Shown here: in pieces, positions 9,829 through 16,869 of the stretch | Position numbering within the stretch: position 1 is the first letter of the stretch | Layout of the letters: each line of letters begins with the position of its first letter | Assembly (NCBI GenBank): GCA_023417935.1 | Contig: JAEZDY010000001.1 | Span: forward strand, 1 to 64,000 | Direction of reading: 5' to 3' | Length of the DNA: 64,000 nucleotides | Source of the DNA: Bacteroidota bacterium | Lineage (GTDB): Bacteria > Bacteroidota > Bacteroidia > Bacteroidales > Lentimicrobiaceae | The notes under the pieces: model-generated | Told to the model about the DNA's origin: nothing | Seen by the model: only the letters and a program-made list of their open reading frames with translations | Databases searched by the model: none | Made by a program: the position numbers and the translations under genes

Positions 9829-10884
9829 ATGAATAAGATCTCTAAATACATAGTTGCCACCCTGATGATAGGATCAATATTGATCCCATTTAACCAGTCG
9901 ACTGCTGGCAATAAGGATAGGACCGGACAGGCAGGTGCATCAGAATTGCTTATTAATCCCTGGGCTAGAAGCTCAGGGTGGGGTGGAGCCAACATAGCTC
10001 ATGTAAAAGGCCTGGAAGGCTTATACGGGAATGTTGCAGGTACTGCTCATACCAAAACAACTGAGCTTATTTTTTCACATACACAATGGCTTAAGGGTAG
10101 CGAAATTGATATAAACACATTCGGACTTACACAAAAGGTTGGTGAAACTGGTGTGCTTGGACTGGGAATTATGTCAATGAATTTCGGAGATATTCCTATC
10201 ACAACTGAGGCTCTGCCTGAAGGTGGAATAGGAAATTTTAATCCTAGCTACATGAATATTAATATATCCTATGCCAAAGCTTTCTCGAGCTCAATATACG
10301 GGGGTATTAATGTAAAGATTATTTCGGAAGTGATTTCTGACGTAAGTGCACAAGGGGTTGCTGTTGATGCAGGTATTCAATATGTTACAGGTCCGGTTGA
10401 TAACATCAGGTTTGGGATCACTTTACGTAACGTAGGACCAACAATGTCATTTAGTGGTGACGGTTTGTCAATACGCAGTTTACTCCCTGGACAGGAAAGT
10501 TACTTTACATTGGAGCAGAGGTCAGCAGACTTTGAATTGCCAACTCAGCTAGCAATGGGAGCATCCTACGATTTCCTGTTTGGTGAAATGCACAGATTGA
10601 CTTTTGCAGGTAATTTTATCTCAAATTCATTTACTAATGATCAGTTTGCAGCAGGTGCCGAGTATGAATTGAAATCATACCTTATGCTAAGGGCTGGTTA
10701 TACATACGAAGATGGAATTACTGAAAGCACAAGGACAACAGCATTTACTGGCCCGAGTGCTGGTTTGACTGTGTCTGTTCCTATAAATAAGGAAAAGGGT
10801 TCAACTCTAGCTATTGATTATTCATTTCGTCAAACAAGGCCATTTAACGGTACCCACAGTATTGGTGCCCGCATAAACTTGTAA
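9829..10884 (+). CDS. PorV/PorQ-family outer-membrane beta-barrel protein
   Basis: A 351-residue outer-membrane protein. An upstream ATG at 9787 would add 14 polar residues before the signal peptide; the ATG at 9829 gives a clean signal sequence (MNKISKYIVATLMIGSIL ... STA). The mature N-terminus (GASELLINPWARSSGWGGANI, then LEGLYGNVAG) matches the PorV/PorQ family, including the Asn-based turn near the start, and the rest alternates short amphipathic strands ending in FNGTHSIGARINL. PorV carries type IX substrates from the translocon to the surface attachment complex, and PorQ is related. Its position directly behind a large type IX substrate suggests a dedicated carrier. It is shorter than canonical PorV (about 390 residues) and could be a divergent paralogue, not the housekeeping copy. 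Confidence 0.75.
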   Translation: MNKISKYIVATLMIGSILIPFNQSTAGNKDRTGQAGASELLINPWARSSGWGGANIAHVKGLEGLYGNVAGTAHTKTTELIFSHTQWLKGSEIDINTFGLTQKVGETGVLGLGIMSMNFGDIPITTEALPEGGIGNFNPSYMNINISYAKAFSSSIYGGINVKIISEVISDVSAQGVAVDAGIQYVTGPVDNIRFGITLRNVGPTMSFSGDGLSIRSLLPGQESYFTLEQRSADFELPTQLAMGASYDFLFGEMHRLTFAGNFISNSFTNDQFAAGAEYELKSYLMLRAGYTYEDGITESTRTTAFTGPSAGLTVSVPINKEKGSTLAIDYSFRQTRPFNGTHSIGARINL

Positions 10885-10921
10885 ATTATCTTTACCAGGT
10901 AGTGAAACCTGCATATTTTTG

Positions 10922-10949
10922 AAAGGACCCTCGTAACAAAGGGTCTTTT
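10922..10949 (+). terminator. Rho-independent terminator after the receptor operon
   Basis: AAAGGACCCT (10922-10931) pairs with AGGGTCTTTT (10940-10949) around an 8-nt loop, allowing one G-T pair. The stem ends in a T-run, as expected for intrinsic termination, 37 nt after the PorV-like stop. Confidence 0.75.
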
Positions 10950-10983
10950 CGCTTATTATTTTGAGCATTAACAACTGAACATT

Positions 10984-11445
10984 ATGTACTTTACTCTAGA
11001 AGGATTAAATAAACTAAAAGCTGAATTAGACCATCTTATTGGTGTTGAACGACCTGCGATATCACAACAAATAGCTGAAGCACGTGATAAAGGCGATCTT
11101 TCAGAAAATGCGGAATACGATGCAGCCAAGAATGCTCAAGGTATGCTTGAGCTCAAGATTTCAAAGCTGCAAGAAACAATCAGGAATGCTAAGGTAATAG
11201 ATGAGTCAAAAATGGACAATTCGAAAGTGCTTATTCTTTCAACTGTTAAAGTCAGAAATACAAAGACCAATGCTATTATGACATATATGCTGGTGCCTGA
11301 AAATGAAGCGAACCTAAAAGAAGGTAAAATTTCTGTCAATTCCCCTATTGCTCACGGATTGCTGGGAAAATCAGTTGGTGAGATTGCAGAAATTAAGGTT
11401 CCGGCAGGCGTAATTGGATTTGAGATAATTGAAATAGTTCGTTAA
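10984..11445 (+). CDS. greA: Transcription elongation factor GreA
   Basis: A 153-residue cleavage factor that rescues backtracked RNA polymerase by stimulating transcript cleavage in the secondary channel. Residues 1-75 form the antiparallel coiled coil, with the tip motif ARDKGDLSENAEYDAAK that holds the essential acidic pair (D and E of GDLSENAEY). The remainder is the FKBP-like C-terminal domain (SPIAHGLLGKSVGEIAEIKVPAG). Length and both motifs are normal. The gene lies 34 nt after the terminator hairpin and 21 nt before the HIT gene, an arrangement (greA then HIT) common in Bacteroidota, so the two are probably cotranscribed. Confidence 0.95.
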   Translation: MYFTLEGLNKLKAELDHLIGVERPAISQQIAEARDKGDLSENAEYDAAKNAQGMLELKISKLQETIRNAKVIDESKMDNSKVLILSTVKVRNTKTNAIMTYMLVPENEANLKEGKISVNSPIAHGLLGKSVGEIAEIKVPAGVIGFEIIEIVR

Positions 11446-11466
11446 ATCTTTATAATACCCCATGCT

Positions 11467-11871
11467 ATGGCAACAATATTTTCAAAGATCATAAATGGTG
11501 AAATTCCGGCATTTAAAGTTGCTGAATCAGATAATTTCCTGGCTTTTCTGGATATTAATCCGTTGGCGGAAGGTCATACGCTTGTGATTCCTAAAAAGGA
11601 AACGGATTATATATTTGACATAGCTGATAAGGAATATGCCGAGTTCTTTATTTTCGCTAAAAAGGTCGCCCGGGCTATTAAATCAGAAATACCTTGTACT
11701 AAAGTTGGTGTGGCTGTAATTGGACTAGAAGTAGCACATGCTCATATACATCTTGTCCCTATTAACGATGTATACGATATAGATTTCAAAAAGGAGAAGC
11801 TTAAATTAAGCAAGGAGAGGTTTGAAGAAATTGCAGATCTTATCGCCGCTAAGGTTAAAACCGATGATTAA
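11467..11871 (+). CDS. HIT-family nucleotide hydrolase/transferase (HINT-like)
   Basis: A 134-residue histidine-triad protein. The catalytic motif HAHIHLVP is at residues 91-98, with the HINT-type lead-in GLEVA. Other family marks are KIINGEIPAFKV near the start, FLDINPLAEGHTLVIPK in the middle. HINT proteins hydrolyse nucleoside phosphoramidates and adenylated lysines. The sequence has all three histidines. It overlaps the next gene by 8 nt, so translation of the glycosyltransferase is probably coupled to it. The exact in vivo substrate cannot be told. Confidence 0.92.
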   Translation: MATIFSKIINGEIPAFKVAESDNFLAFLDINPLAEGHTLVIPKKETDYIFDIADKEYAEFFIFAKKVARAIKSEIPCTKVGVAVIGLEVAHAHIHLVPINDVYDIDFKKEKLKLSKERFEEIADLIAAKVKTDD

Positions 11872-12724
11872 AATAGCGAGTGTAATTATCCCTGCATTTA
11901 ATGAAGAAACAGGGATAGGACCGTTGCTTGAAAAGATGAAGGTCAACGGCTTACTTGATAAATATGAAGTTATTGTAGTTGATGATGGGTCAACAGATCG
12001 TACTGCTGAAATCACGGCAGGTTATCCTGTAAAAATAGTGCGTCATGGTGTTAATAAGGGATACGGCGCATCACTGAAGACTGGAATCAGAAGATCAACC
12101 TGTGATAAGGTCATGATGCTCGACAGTGATGGACAACATGATCCTGGATACCTTGATACTATTACATCTATGCTTGATGAAGCTGAAATGGTTATTGGTG
12201 AACGGAACTCAGAATCATTTCAGGTAGGTAACCGTAAAGGTGGAAAATGGCTTATACGTAAGACTGGAGAATTCCTTGTTGATCAAAAGCTTCCTGATTT
12301 TAATTCGGGACTTAGAGGATTCAAAAGGGAACTCATCCTAAATATACTGCATATCATGCCTAATGGTTTTTCCTTCTCAACTACTTCTACACTTGCGTTT
12401 CTGAAGGAGGGGTATACAATTGGAACTTTCCCTATATATGTTTCAGAAAGGGTTGGCCGTAACAGCAGTGTGAAGTTTTTTAAAGATGGTTCAAAGACTA
12501 TGTTACTCCTTTTCAGGATCATTATGTTATTCAATCCTTTAAAAGTATTTTTTCCAATCAGCATAGTTTTTGCAATTTCTGGTTTGATTTGGGCATTCAT
12601 TGGATATCTCGTATATTTCAGGATACCTAACTCATCATTGCTGATGGTCATACTTGGCATGTTTTTCTTCTTTTTTGGATTGCTGGCCGATCAGATTGCA
12701 TTACTTAACAGAAAAAAAGGGTAA
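11864..12724 (+). CDS. Family 2 glycosyltransferase with C-terminal membrane segments
   Basis: A 286-residue GT-A glycosyltransferase of the DPM1/polyprenyl-phosphate sugar transferase type. The ATG at 11864 gives MIKIASVIIPAFNEE, the classic N-terminus; an upstream TTG at 11822 lies deep in the HIT gene and is unlikely. Nucleotide binding is shown by VIVVDDGSTD (about 37-45), and the metal-binding DSDGQHD is at 87-93. GKWLIRK and FNSGLRGF follow, as in dolichyl/undecaprenyl-phosphate glycosyltransferases. Residues about 220-280 contain two hydrophobic segments that would hold it in the inner membrane. The likely role is transfer of a sugar from a nucleotide donor to a lipid carrier, supported by the neighbouring methyltransferase-like, FrhB-like and flippase-like genes. 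Donor sugar unknown. Confidence 0.88.
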   Translation: MIKIASVIIPAFNEETGIGPLLEKMKVNGLLDKYEVIVVDDGSTDRTAEITAGYPVKIVRHGVNKGYGASLKTGIRRSTCDKVMMLDSDGQHDPGYLDTITSMLDEAEMVIGERNSESFQVGNRKGGKWLIRKTGEFLVDQKLPDFNSGLRGFKRELILNILHIMPNGFSFSTTSTLAFLKEGYTIGTFPIYVSERVGRNSSVKFFKDGSKTMLLLFRIIMLFNPLKVFFPISIVFAISGLIWAFIGYLVYFRIPNSSLLMVILGMFFFFFGLLADQIALLNRKKG

Positions 12725-12729
12725 AAGTG

Positions 12730-13452
12730 ATGGACAGACGCAAGAACCGGTGGACTGATAAAGAAGTGGAACAGCACTGGGATCGTGTGGCTTCGGTTTA
12801 TGTTAAGGAAAACAATAAGGTAAAGGAAGCTCACGATCAACGATTTAAAGAATCAGTCAGGCATCTCGAATTGTTTTCAGGTATGCGTGTCCTTAATATA
12901 ACTTCTCGGGATTGTGAAGCGAATGATTATATTAAGATTACTCAAAAGGACGTTGAAGTTATAAATGCTGAAATTTCCTCAGGTTTGATGCAAGTAGCCC
13001 AATATATCAGGCCATATGTTACGCAGATTAAGCTAAGTGATTATAGCAGATTGCCATTTGAAAATGGAGCTTTTAACCGTGTTCTGAGCCTTGAGACACT
13101 TGAACATGTTGCTGAACCAAAAGAGTTCCTTAAAGAGCTTCATAGAGTATCACAGCCTGATGCCAGGTTGGTATTAAGTTGTCCTCCGGCAACAAGTGAA
13201 GTTCCATATAAAATATTTACTTTTCTTTTTGGAGGGCATGGTGAAGGTCCGCACCGCTTTCCATCATCATATGAGGTGAAGAATTGGCTAAAAGAAACAG
13301 GATGGGAACTCGTGTTGCATAAGGGAACTGTATTACTACCTGTCGGTCCAGTAGCATTACAAAGGGCTGCCGAAAGATTAATTGAAAAATTTCAAAATAC
13401 ATTCTTATCAGAGTTTGGAATAAGACAATTTTATGTCTGCAAAAAGTATTGA
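12730..13452 (+). CDS. Class I methyltransferase-like protein with degenerate SAM loop
   Basis: A 240-residue protein with the class I methyltransferase pattern. ATG at 12730 is preferred to GTG at 12727. The middle and late motifs are clear: LPFENGAFNRVLSLETLEHV (motifs II-III region) followed by EPKEFLKELHRVSQPDARLVLSCPP (helix and strand after it). Motif I, normally V-L-D-x-G-x-G-x-G, reads RVLNITSRDCEAND, with no glycine loop and no acidic end. SAM binding is therefore doubtful, and the protein may be a divergent enzyme or a non-catalytic partner. Its 3' end overlaps the next gene by 20 nt, and it begins 5 nt after the glycosyltransferase, so the set is one operon. Confidence 0.7.
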   Translation: MDRRKNRWTDKEVEQHWDRVASVYVKENNKVKEAHDQRFKESVRHLELFSGMRVLNITSRDCEANDYIKITQKDVEVINAEISSGLMQVAQYIRPYVTQIKLSDYSRLPFENGAFNRVLSLETLEHVAEPKEFLKELHRVSQPDARLVLSCPPATSEVPYKIFTFLFGGHGEGPHRFPSSYEVKNWLKETGWELVLHKGTVLLPVGPVALQRAAERLIEKFQNTFLSEFGIRQFYVCKKY

Positions 13453-14761
13453 CAAGTTAAGATTCATTATGCAATCGCACCTTTGCTCCAGGTGTGGCAG
13501 TTGCGTTGGGTTGTCGGAAGGAAAGATTGTTTTCAAAGATCGGGAAGGAGATTTTAGGCCATTTGTAGTTTCTGAACCATCTGAATCTCATGCGAGCAGA
13601 TTGTTGTATGCATGTCCGGGATTGGATTTCAATTTTAAGAAATTCAGAGAAGAATTCTACAATGAAGCTCCTGAATTTCATTTATATACTGGCCCTGTTT
13701 ACTCTATTAACATTGCATATTCCAATGACCCACTGACTAGAACAACCGGCGCAAGCGGCGGTATGATCTCAGCTATCCTAATCTGGTTGCTTCAAAAAGG
13801 AAAAATTGATGGAGCAGTAGTTACCGGAATGTCTGATGAAAAACCATGGCTCACGAAATCCTTCATAGCAACTACCGCTGAGCAGATACTTGCTGCTGCA
13901 CAGAGCAAATATATTATCACATCGGTAAATGAAATACTTCCTGAAATTGAAAAATTTAATGGACGACTAGCGTATGTGGGTTTACCCTCACAAGTACAGA
14001 GTATCAGGAAACTTCAATCAATTGGCGATCCATCAGTAAAAAACATCGATTATATTTTTGGACCATTCTATGGTAATACATTGCATTTCAGTTCGATCAG
14101 GAATTTCTTGGAATCATACAAAATTAAGGACTACCAAAACATAAGTAAACTCTACTTCAGGCATGGGGAATGGCCAGGTAATATGCGTATTGAAATGAAT
14201 GATGGGAGAGTGGTTCAGTTGCCAAAATTTCATGCAAACTACCTTATACCATTTCACATTATGGTAAATTCACTGTTGTGCACTGACTTGAGTAACGAAT
14301 TTACTGACATATCAGGAGGTGATGCCTGGGCTCCAATTTATGAAGAACGCGGAAAAGGATTCTCCATGGTCATTGCACGTTCAGAAAAAGGTAATCAAAT
14401 TTTAAATGAAATGTGCGAATCAGGGGTGATTAACATGAAACCAATCACCATTGATGAGGCTATTACCATGCATTCACACGGCTACGATCTTAAAAAGCGA
14501 GGTACATTTATTCGCTTTAAGTTCAGGAAATTGCTCGGACAGACTAATCCTGATTTTGGATATGAAATTAAGGGCTTTCCATTTAGCCGGTATCTAATGG
14601 AGTTTGCTATTGATGCATTATTTCTGGTTGCTGGAACTGCCCCTGCCAGGTGGCTGGTTGCTCAGATACCCCCTGATATAGTAGGTAGCCTATTTGAAAG
14701 GACCAGGAAAATGTGGAAAAAAGCCACTTTCGGTATTAAAAGAGATAACCTGAACCAATGA
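13433..14761 (+). CDS. FrhB-like iron-sulfur flavoprotein (coenzyme F420 hydrogenase beta-subunit family)
   Basis: A 442-residue protein of the FrhB/FdhB family. The N-terminus has C18-x-x-C21-x-x-C24 and C61-P, four cysteines suited to one [4Fe-4S] cluster. Next come T-G-A-S-G-G (FAD/nucleotide loop region), DGAVVTG, AAAQSKY, and in the C-terminal domain DISGGDAWAP, which is the FrhB D-x-S-x-G-D-x-W signature. Members outside methanogens often sit in polysaccharide loci beside glycosyltransferases and pyruvyl transferases, where the reaction is not established. The overlaps on both sides (20 nt upstream, ATGA downstream) tie it to the methyltransferase-like and UPF0104 genes. Nothing in this window makes F420. 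A redox step on a sugar or lipid carrier is an inference. Confidence 0.82.
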   Translation: MSAKSIDKLRFIMQSHLCSRCGSCVGLSEGKIVFKDREGDFRPFVVSEPSESHASRLLYACPGLDFNFKKFREEFYNEAPEFHLYTGPVYSINIAYSNDPLTRTTGASGGMISAILIWLLQKGKIDGAVVTGMSDEKPWLTKSFIATTAEQILAAAQSKYIITSVNEILPEIEKFNGRLAYVGLPSQVQSIRKLQSIGDPSVKNIDYIFGPFYGNTLHFSSIRNFLESYKIKDYQNISKLYFRHGEWPGNMRIEMNDGRVVQLPKFHANYLIPFHIMVNSLLCTDLSNEFTDISGGDAWAPIYEERGKGFSMVIARSEKGNQILNEMCESGVINMKPITIDEAITMHSHGYDLKKRGTFIRFKFRKLLGQTNPDFGYEIKGFPFSRYLMEFAIDALFLVAGTAPARWLVAQIPPDIVGSLFERTRKMWKKATFGIKRDNLNQ

Positions 14762-15735
14762 AAAAACAATCCTGGTTATCACTTATTAAGGTAGTTGGTA
14801 GTATTGCTATCATTATTTTTCTGGTTACACGGATTGATTGGGATATCAGCAAATTCAGAGATATCTTCAATCAAATAAATCTTACCTGGTACCTTATTTC
14901 GTTAAGCGGAGTTATTTTAGTATTATTACTAAAAAGTATCCGCTGGAACCTGTTGCTTAGAGCAGTGGGATGCAATTACCCCTTCTTATCTGCATTCATT
15001 GCCTACATGGCATCATTCACCATTGGATTGCTTACTCCTGGGAGAATTGGAGAGATTGCCAGACTATACTATGTTAGGGCTGAGCGAGGGATAGATTTTT
15101 TTAACTCTTTTAAGACTATTGTGACTGACAGGATTTTTGATTTCGCTATACTTTTTTGGTTTGGTGCATCTGGCCTTCTGTTCTTTTATAAAGTTTTAGG
15201 GGATTATCATGCATTAACATATCTCACGGTTACTGGTATCACAATGTTTGTACTCTGGTTTATTGGAAAAAAGATACTCCATTCCATCAACTCCACTAAA
15301 ACCTATATTATTTTTATTAAGGAGTCGTGGGGCGAAATGTTTGATAAAAAAATGATTAAACCATGGCTGCTAACTATATTCTCCTATGTCCTGTTTTATA
15401 TGGCTAATTGGTTTATTTTAATCGCGATAGGACAAAGAATTTCATTAGTCGAGATAGGTTTTATTCTCAGCTTAATGAGTTTGGTTACTCTTATACCCGT
15501 GACAATAGCAGGTTTTGGAACAAGGGAGGTTAGCTTAATATACCTTTTCGCATTTTACGGCCTAGCACCAGAAACGGCCATTATTTTTTCCTTGCTTCAA
15601 TTTCTTGCTTTTTTCATGTGGGGTGGCATTATAGGATGGATTTGCTGGTTAATTAAGCCAGTAAAACTGTTCATTATTAGAGAAGATGCTGAGAAAGCGT
15701 TTCAATATATTAAACGTACAAAAGCACAAATATAG
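14758..15735 (+). CDS. UPF0104/flippase-like integral membrane protein
   Basis: A 325-residue protein with about eight hydrophobic segments, the first at roughly residues 7-23. The signature region FTIGLLTPGRIGEIARLYYVRAERG, followed by TIVTDRIFDF, is typical of the lysylphosphatidylglycerol synthase transmembrane/UPF0104 family, and TIAGFGTREVSLIYLF is its second conserved block. Relatives act as membrane domains that flip or transfer lipid-linked groups; the soluble aminoacyltransferase domain of MprF is absent here. The gene starts with an ATGA overlap on the FrhB-like gene. In this setting it probably handles the lipid-linked product of the upstream glycosyltransferase; that is inference from context. 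Confidence 0.82.
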   Translation: MKKQSWLSLIKVVGSIAIIIFLVTRIDWDISKFRDIFNQINLTWYLISLSGVILVLLLKSIRWNLLLRAVGCNYPFLSAFIAYMASFTIGLLTPGRIGEIARLYYVRAERGIDFFNSFKTIVTDRIFDFAILFWFGASGLLFFYKVLGDYHALTYLTVTGITMFVLWFIGKKILHSINSTKTYIIFIKESWGEMFDKKMIKPWLLTIFSYVLFYMANWFILIAIGQRISLVEIGFILSLMSLVTLIPVTIAGFGTREVSLIYLFAFYGLAPETAIIFSLLQFLAFFMWGGIIGWICWLIKPVKLFIIREDAEKAFQYIKRTKAQI

Positions 15736-15817
15736 AGCAAGACAAAAACACTTTTAATTGTTGATACACCGAAATAAGTTTCGAAAGTGCAAGTTTTTAA
15801 CAAGATCTTTTTGACCT

Positions 15818-16804
15818 ATGAATTATCTCCCCGCAAGTGATAGATACAAAGATGCACAATACAGGAAATGTGGTAAAAGTGGAATAAGCCTGCCGCCTGT
15901 TTCCTTAGGCTTATGGCACAATTTCGGTGGTAATGACATTTTTGAAAATAGTAGAAAAATGCTTTGGCATGCTTTTGATAAAGGTATTACCCATTTTGAT
16001 CTTGCCAATAACTACGGGCCACCTGAAGGAAGTGCTGAAGCAACGATGGGGAGGGTTCTTTCTACTGATTTTAAAGCCTATCGTGATGAAATGATCATCT
16101 CAACTAAAGCTGGATATATGATGTGGCCTGGGCCATATGGAGATGGTGGATCGAGGAAGTATCTAATCTCAAGTTTAAATCAAAGCCTCAAGAGAATGAA
16201 TGTTGATTACGTTGATATCTTCTATTCACATAGACCTGACCCTGATACACCAATTGAAGAAACAATGTCAGCGCTAGTTGATATTGTAAAGCAAGGTAAA
16301 GCTCTTTATGTTGGGCTATCAAATTATAATACTGAACAAACAGAAAAAGCTATAGATCTGCTAAGAAGGGATGGAGTTAACTGCCTGATCCATCAGCCAA
16401 GGTATTCCATGTTTGAACGATGGATTGAGAATGGTTTACTTGATGTGCTTGAAACAAATGGAATAGGCTGTATCGCATATTCCCCTCTAGCCCAGGGACT
16501 GCTTACTGACCGTTACCTTGAAGGGATCCCGGCTGGATCAAGAGCATCTAAAGCACATTTTCTCAAACCAGAAAGTATAACATCGGATAAGCTTGATAAA
16601 ATCAGGAAACTGAATTCAATGGCTAAACTTCGTGAGCAGTCACTCGCTCAGATGGCCTTAGCATGGGTACTCAAAGATAGTCGGGTCACTTCGGTTCTGG
16701 TTGGAGCCAGCAGTATCAGGCAGATTGATGATAATATGAAAGCTCTTGAAAATTTAACATTTACAGAAGAGGAAATTTCGGCAATCAATAATGCTTTAGG
16801 TTGA
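15818..16804 (+). CDS. Aldo/keto reductase of the YghZ (glyceraldehyde-3-phosphate reductase-like) group
   Basis: A 328-residue NADPH-dependent reductase. The family signature is present: SLGLWHNFGGNDIFENSR, then HFDLANNYGPPEGSAEATMGRVL, with catalytic Asp and Tyr in DLANNYG, a Lys in STKAGYMMWPGPYGDGGSRKYL, and His in FYSHRPDPDTPIEET. The C-terminal NADPH phosphate-binding segment is VLVGASSIRQIDDN. The GPYGDGGSRK insert is characteristic of the YghZ/GPR group, which acts on L-glyceraldehyde-3-phosphate and methylglyoxal. An 82-nt gap separates it from the UPF0104 gene; no terminator is visible there, so it may be the last gene of that operon. It converges with murF-alr. Confidence 0.9.
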   Translation: MNYLPASDRYKDAQYRKCGKSGISLPPVSLGLWHNFGGNDIFENSRKMLWHAFDKGITHFDLANNYGPPEGSAEATMGRVLSTDFKAYRDEMIISTKAGYMMWPGPYGDGGSRKYLISSLNQSLKRMNVDYVDIFYSHRPDPDTPIEETMSALVDIVKQGKALYVGLSNYNTEQTEKAIDLLRRDGVNCLIHQPRYSMFERWIENGLLDVLETNGIGCIAYSPLAQGLLTDRYLEGIPAGSRASKAHFLKPESITSDKLDKIRKLNSMAKLREQSLAQMALAWVLKDSRVTSVLVGASSIRQIDDNMKALENLTFTEEEISAINNALG

Positions 16805-16869
16805 GTCACTCTTAAGCCAGGTTATCCATCCAGAGGAAGATGACGAATTAACCGGGCACAGCAGTTTAA

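Noticed and set aside
13433..14761. A methanogen-type F420-reducing hydrogenase subunit
   Set aside because: The family motifs are real, but no hydrogenase large or small subunit and no F420 synthesis gene is near, so hydrogen or F420 use is not supported.
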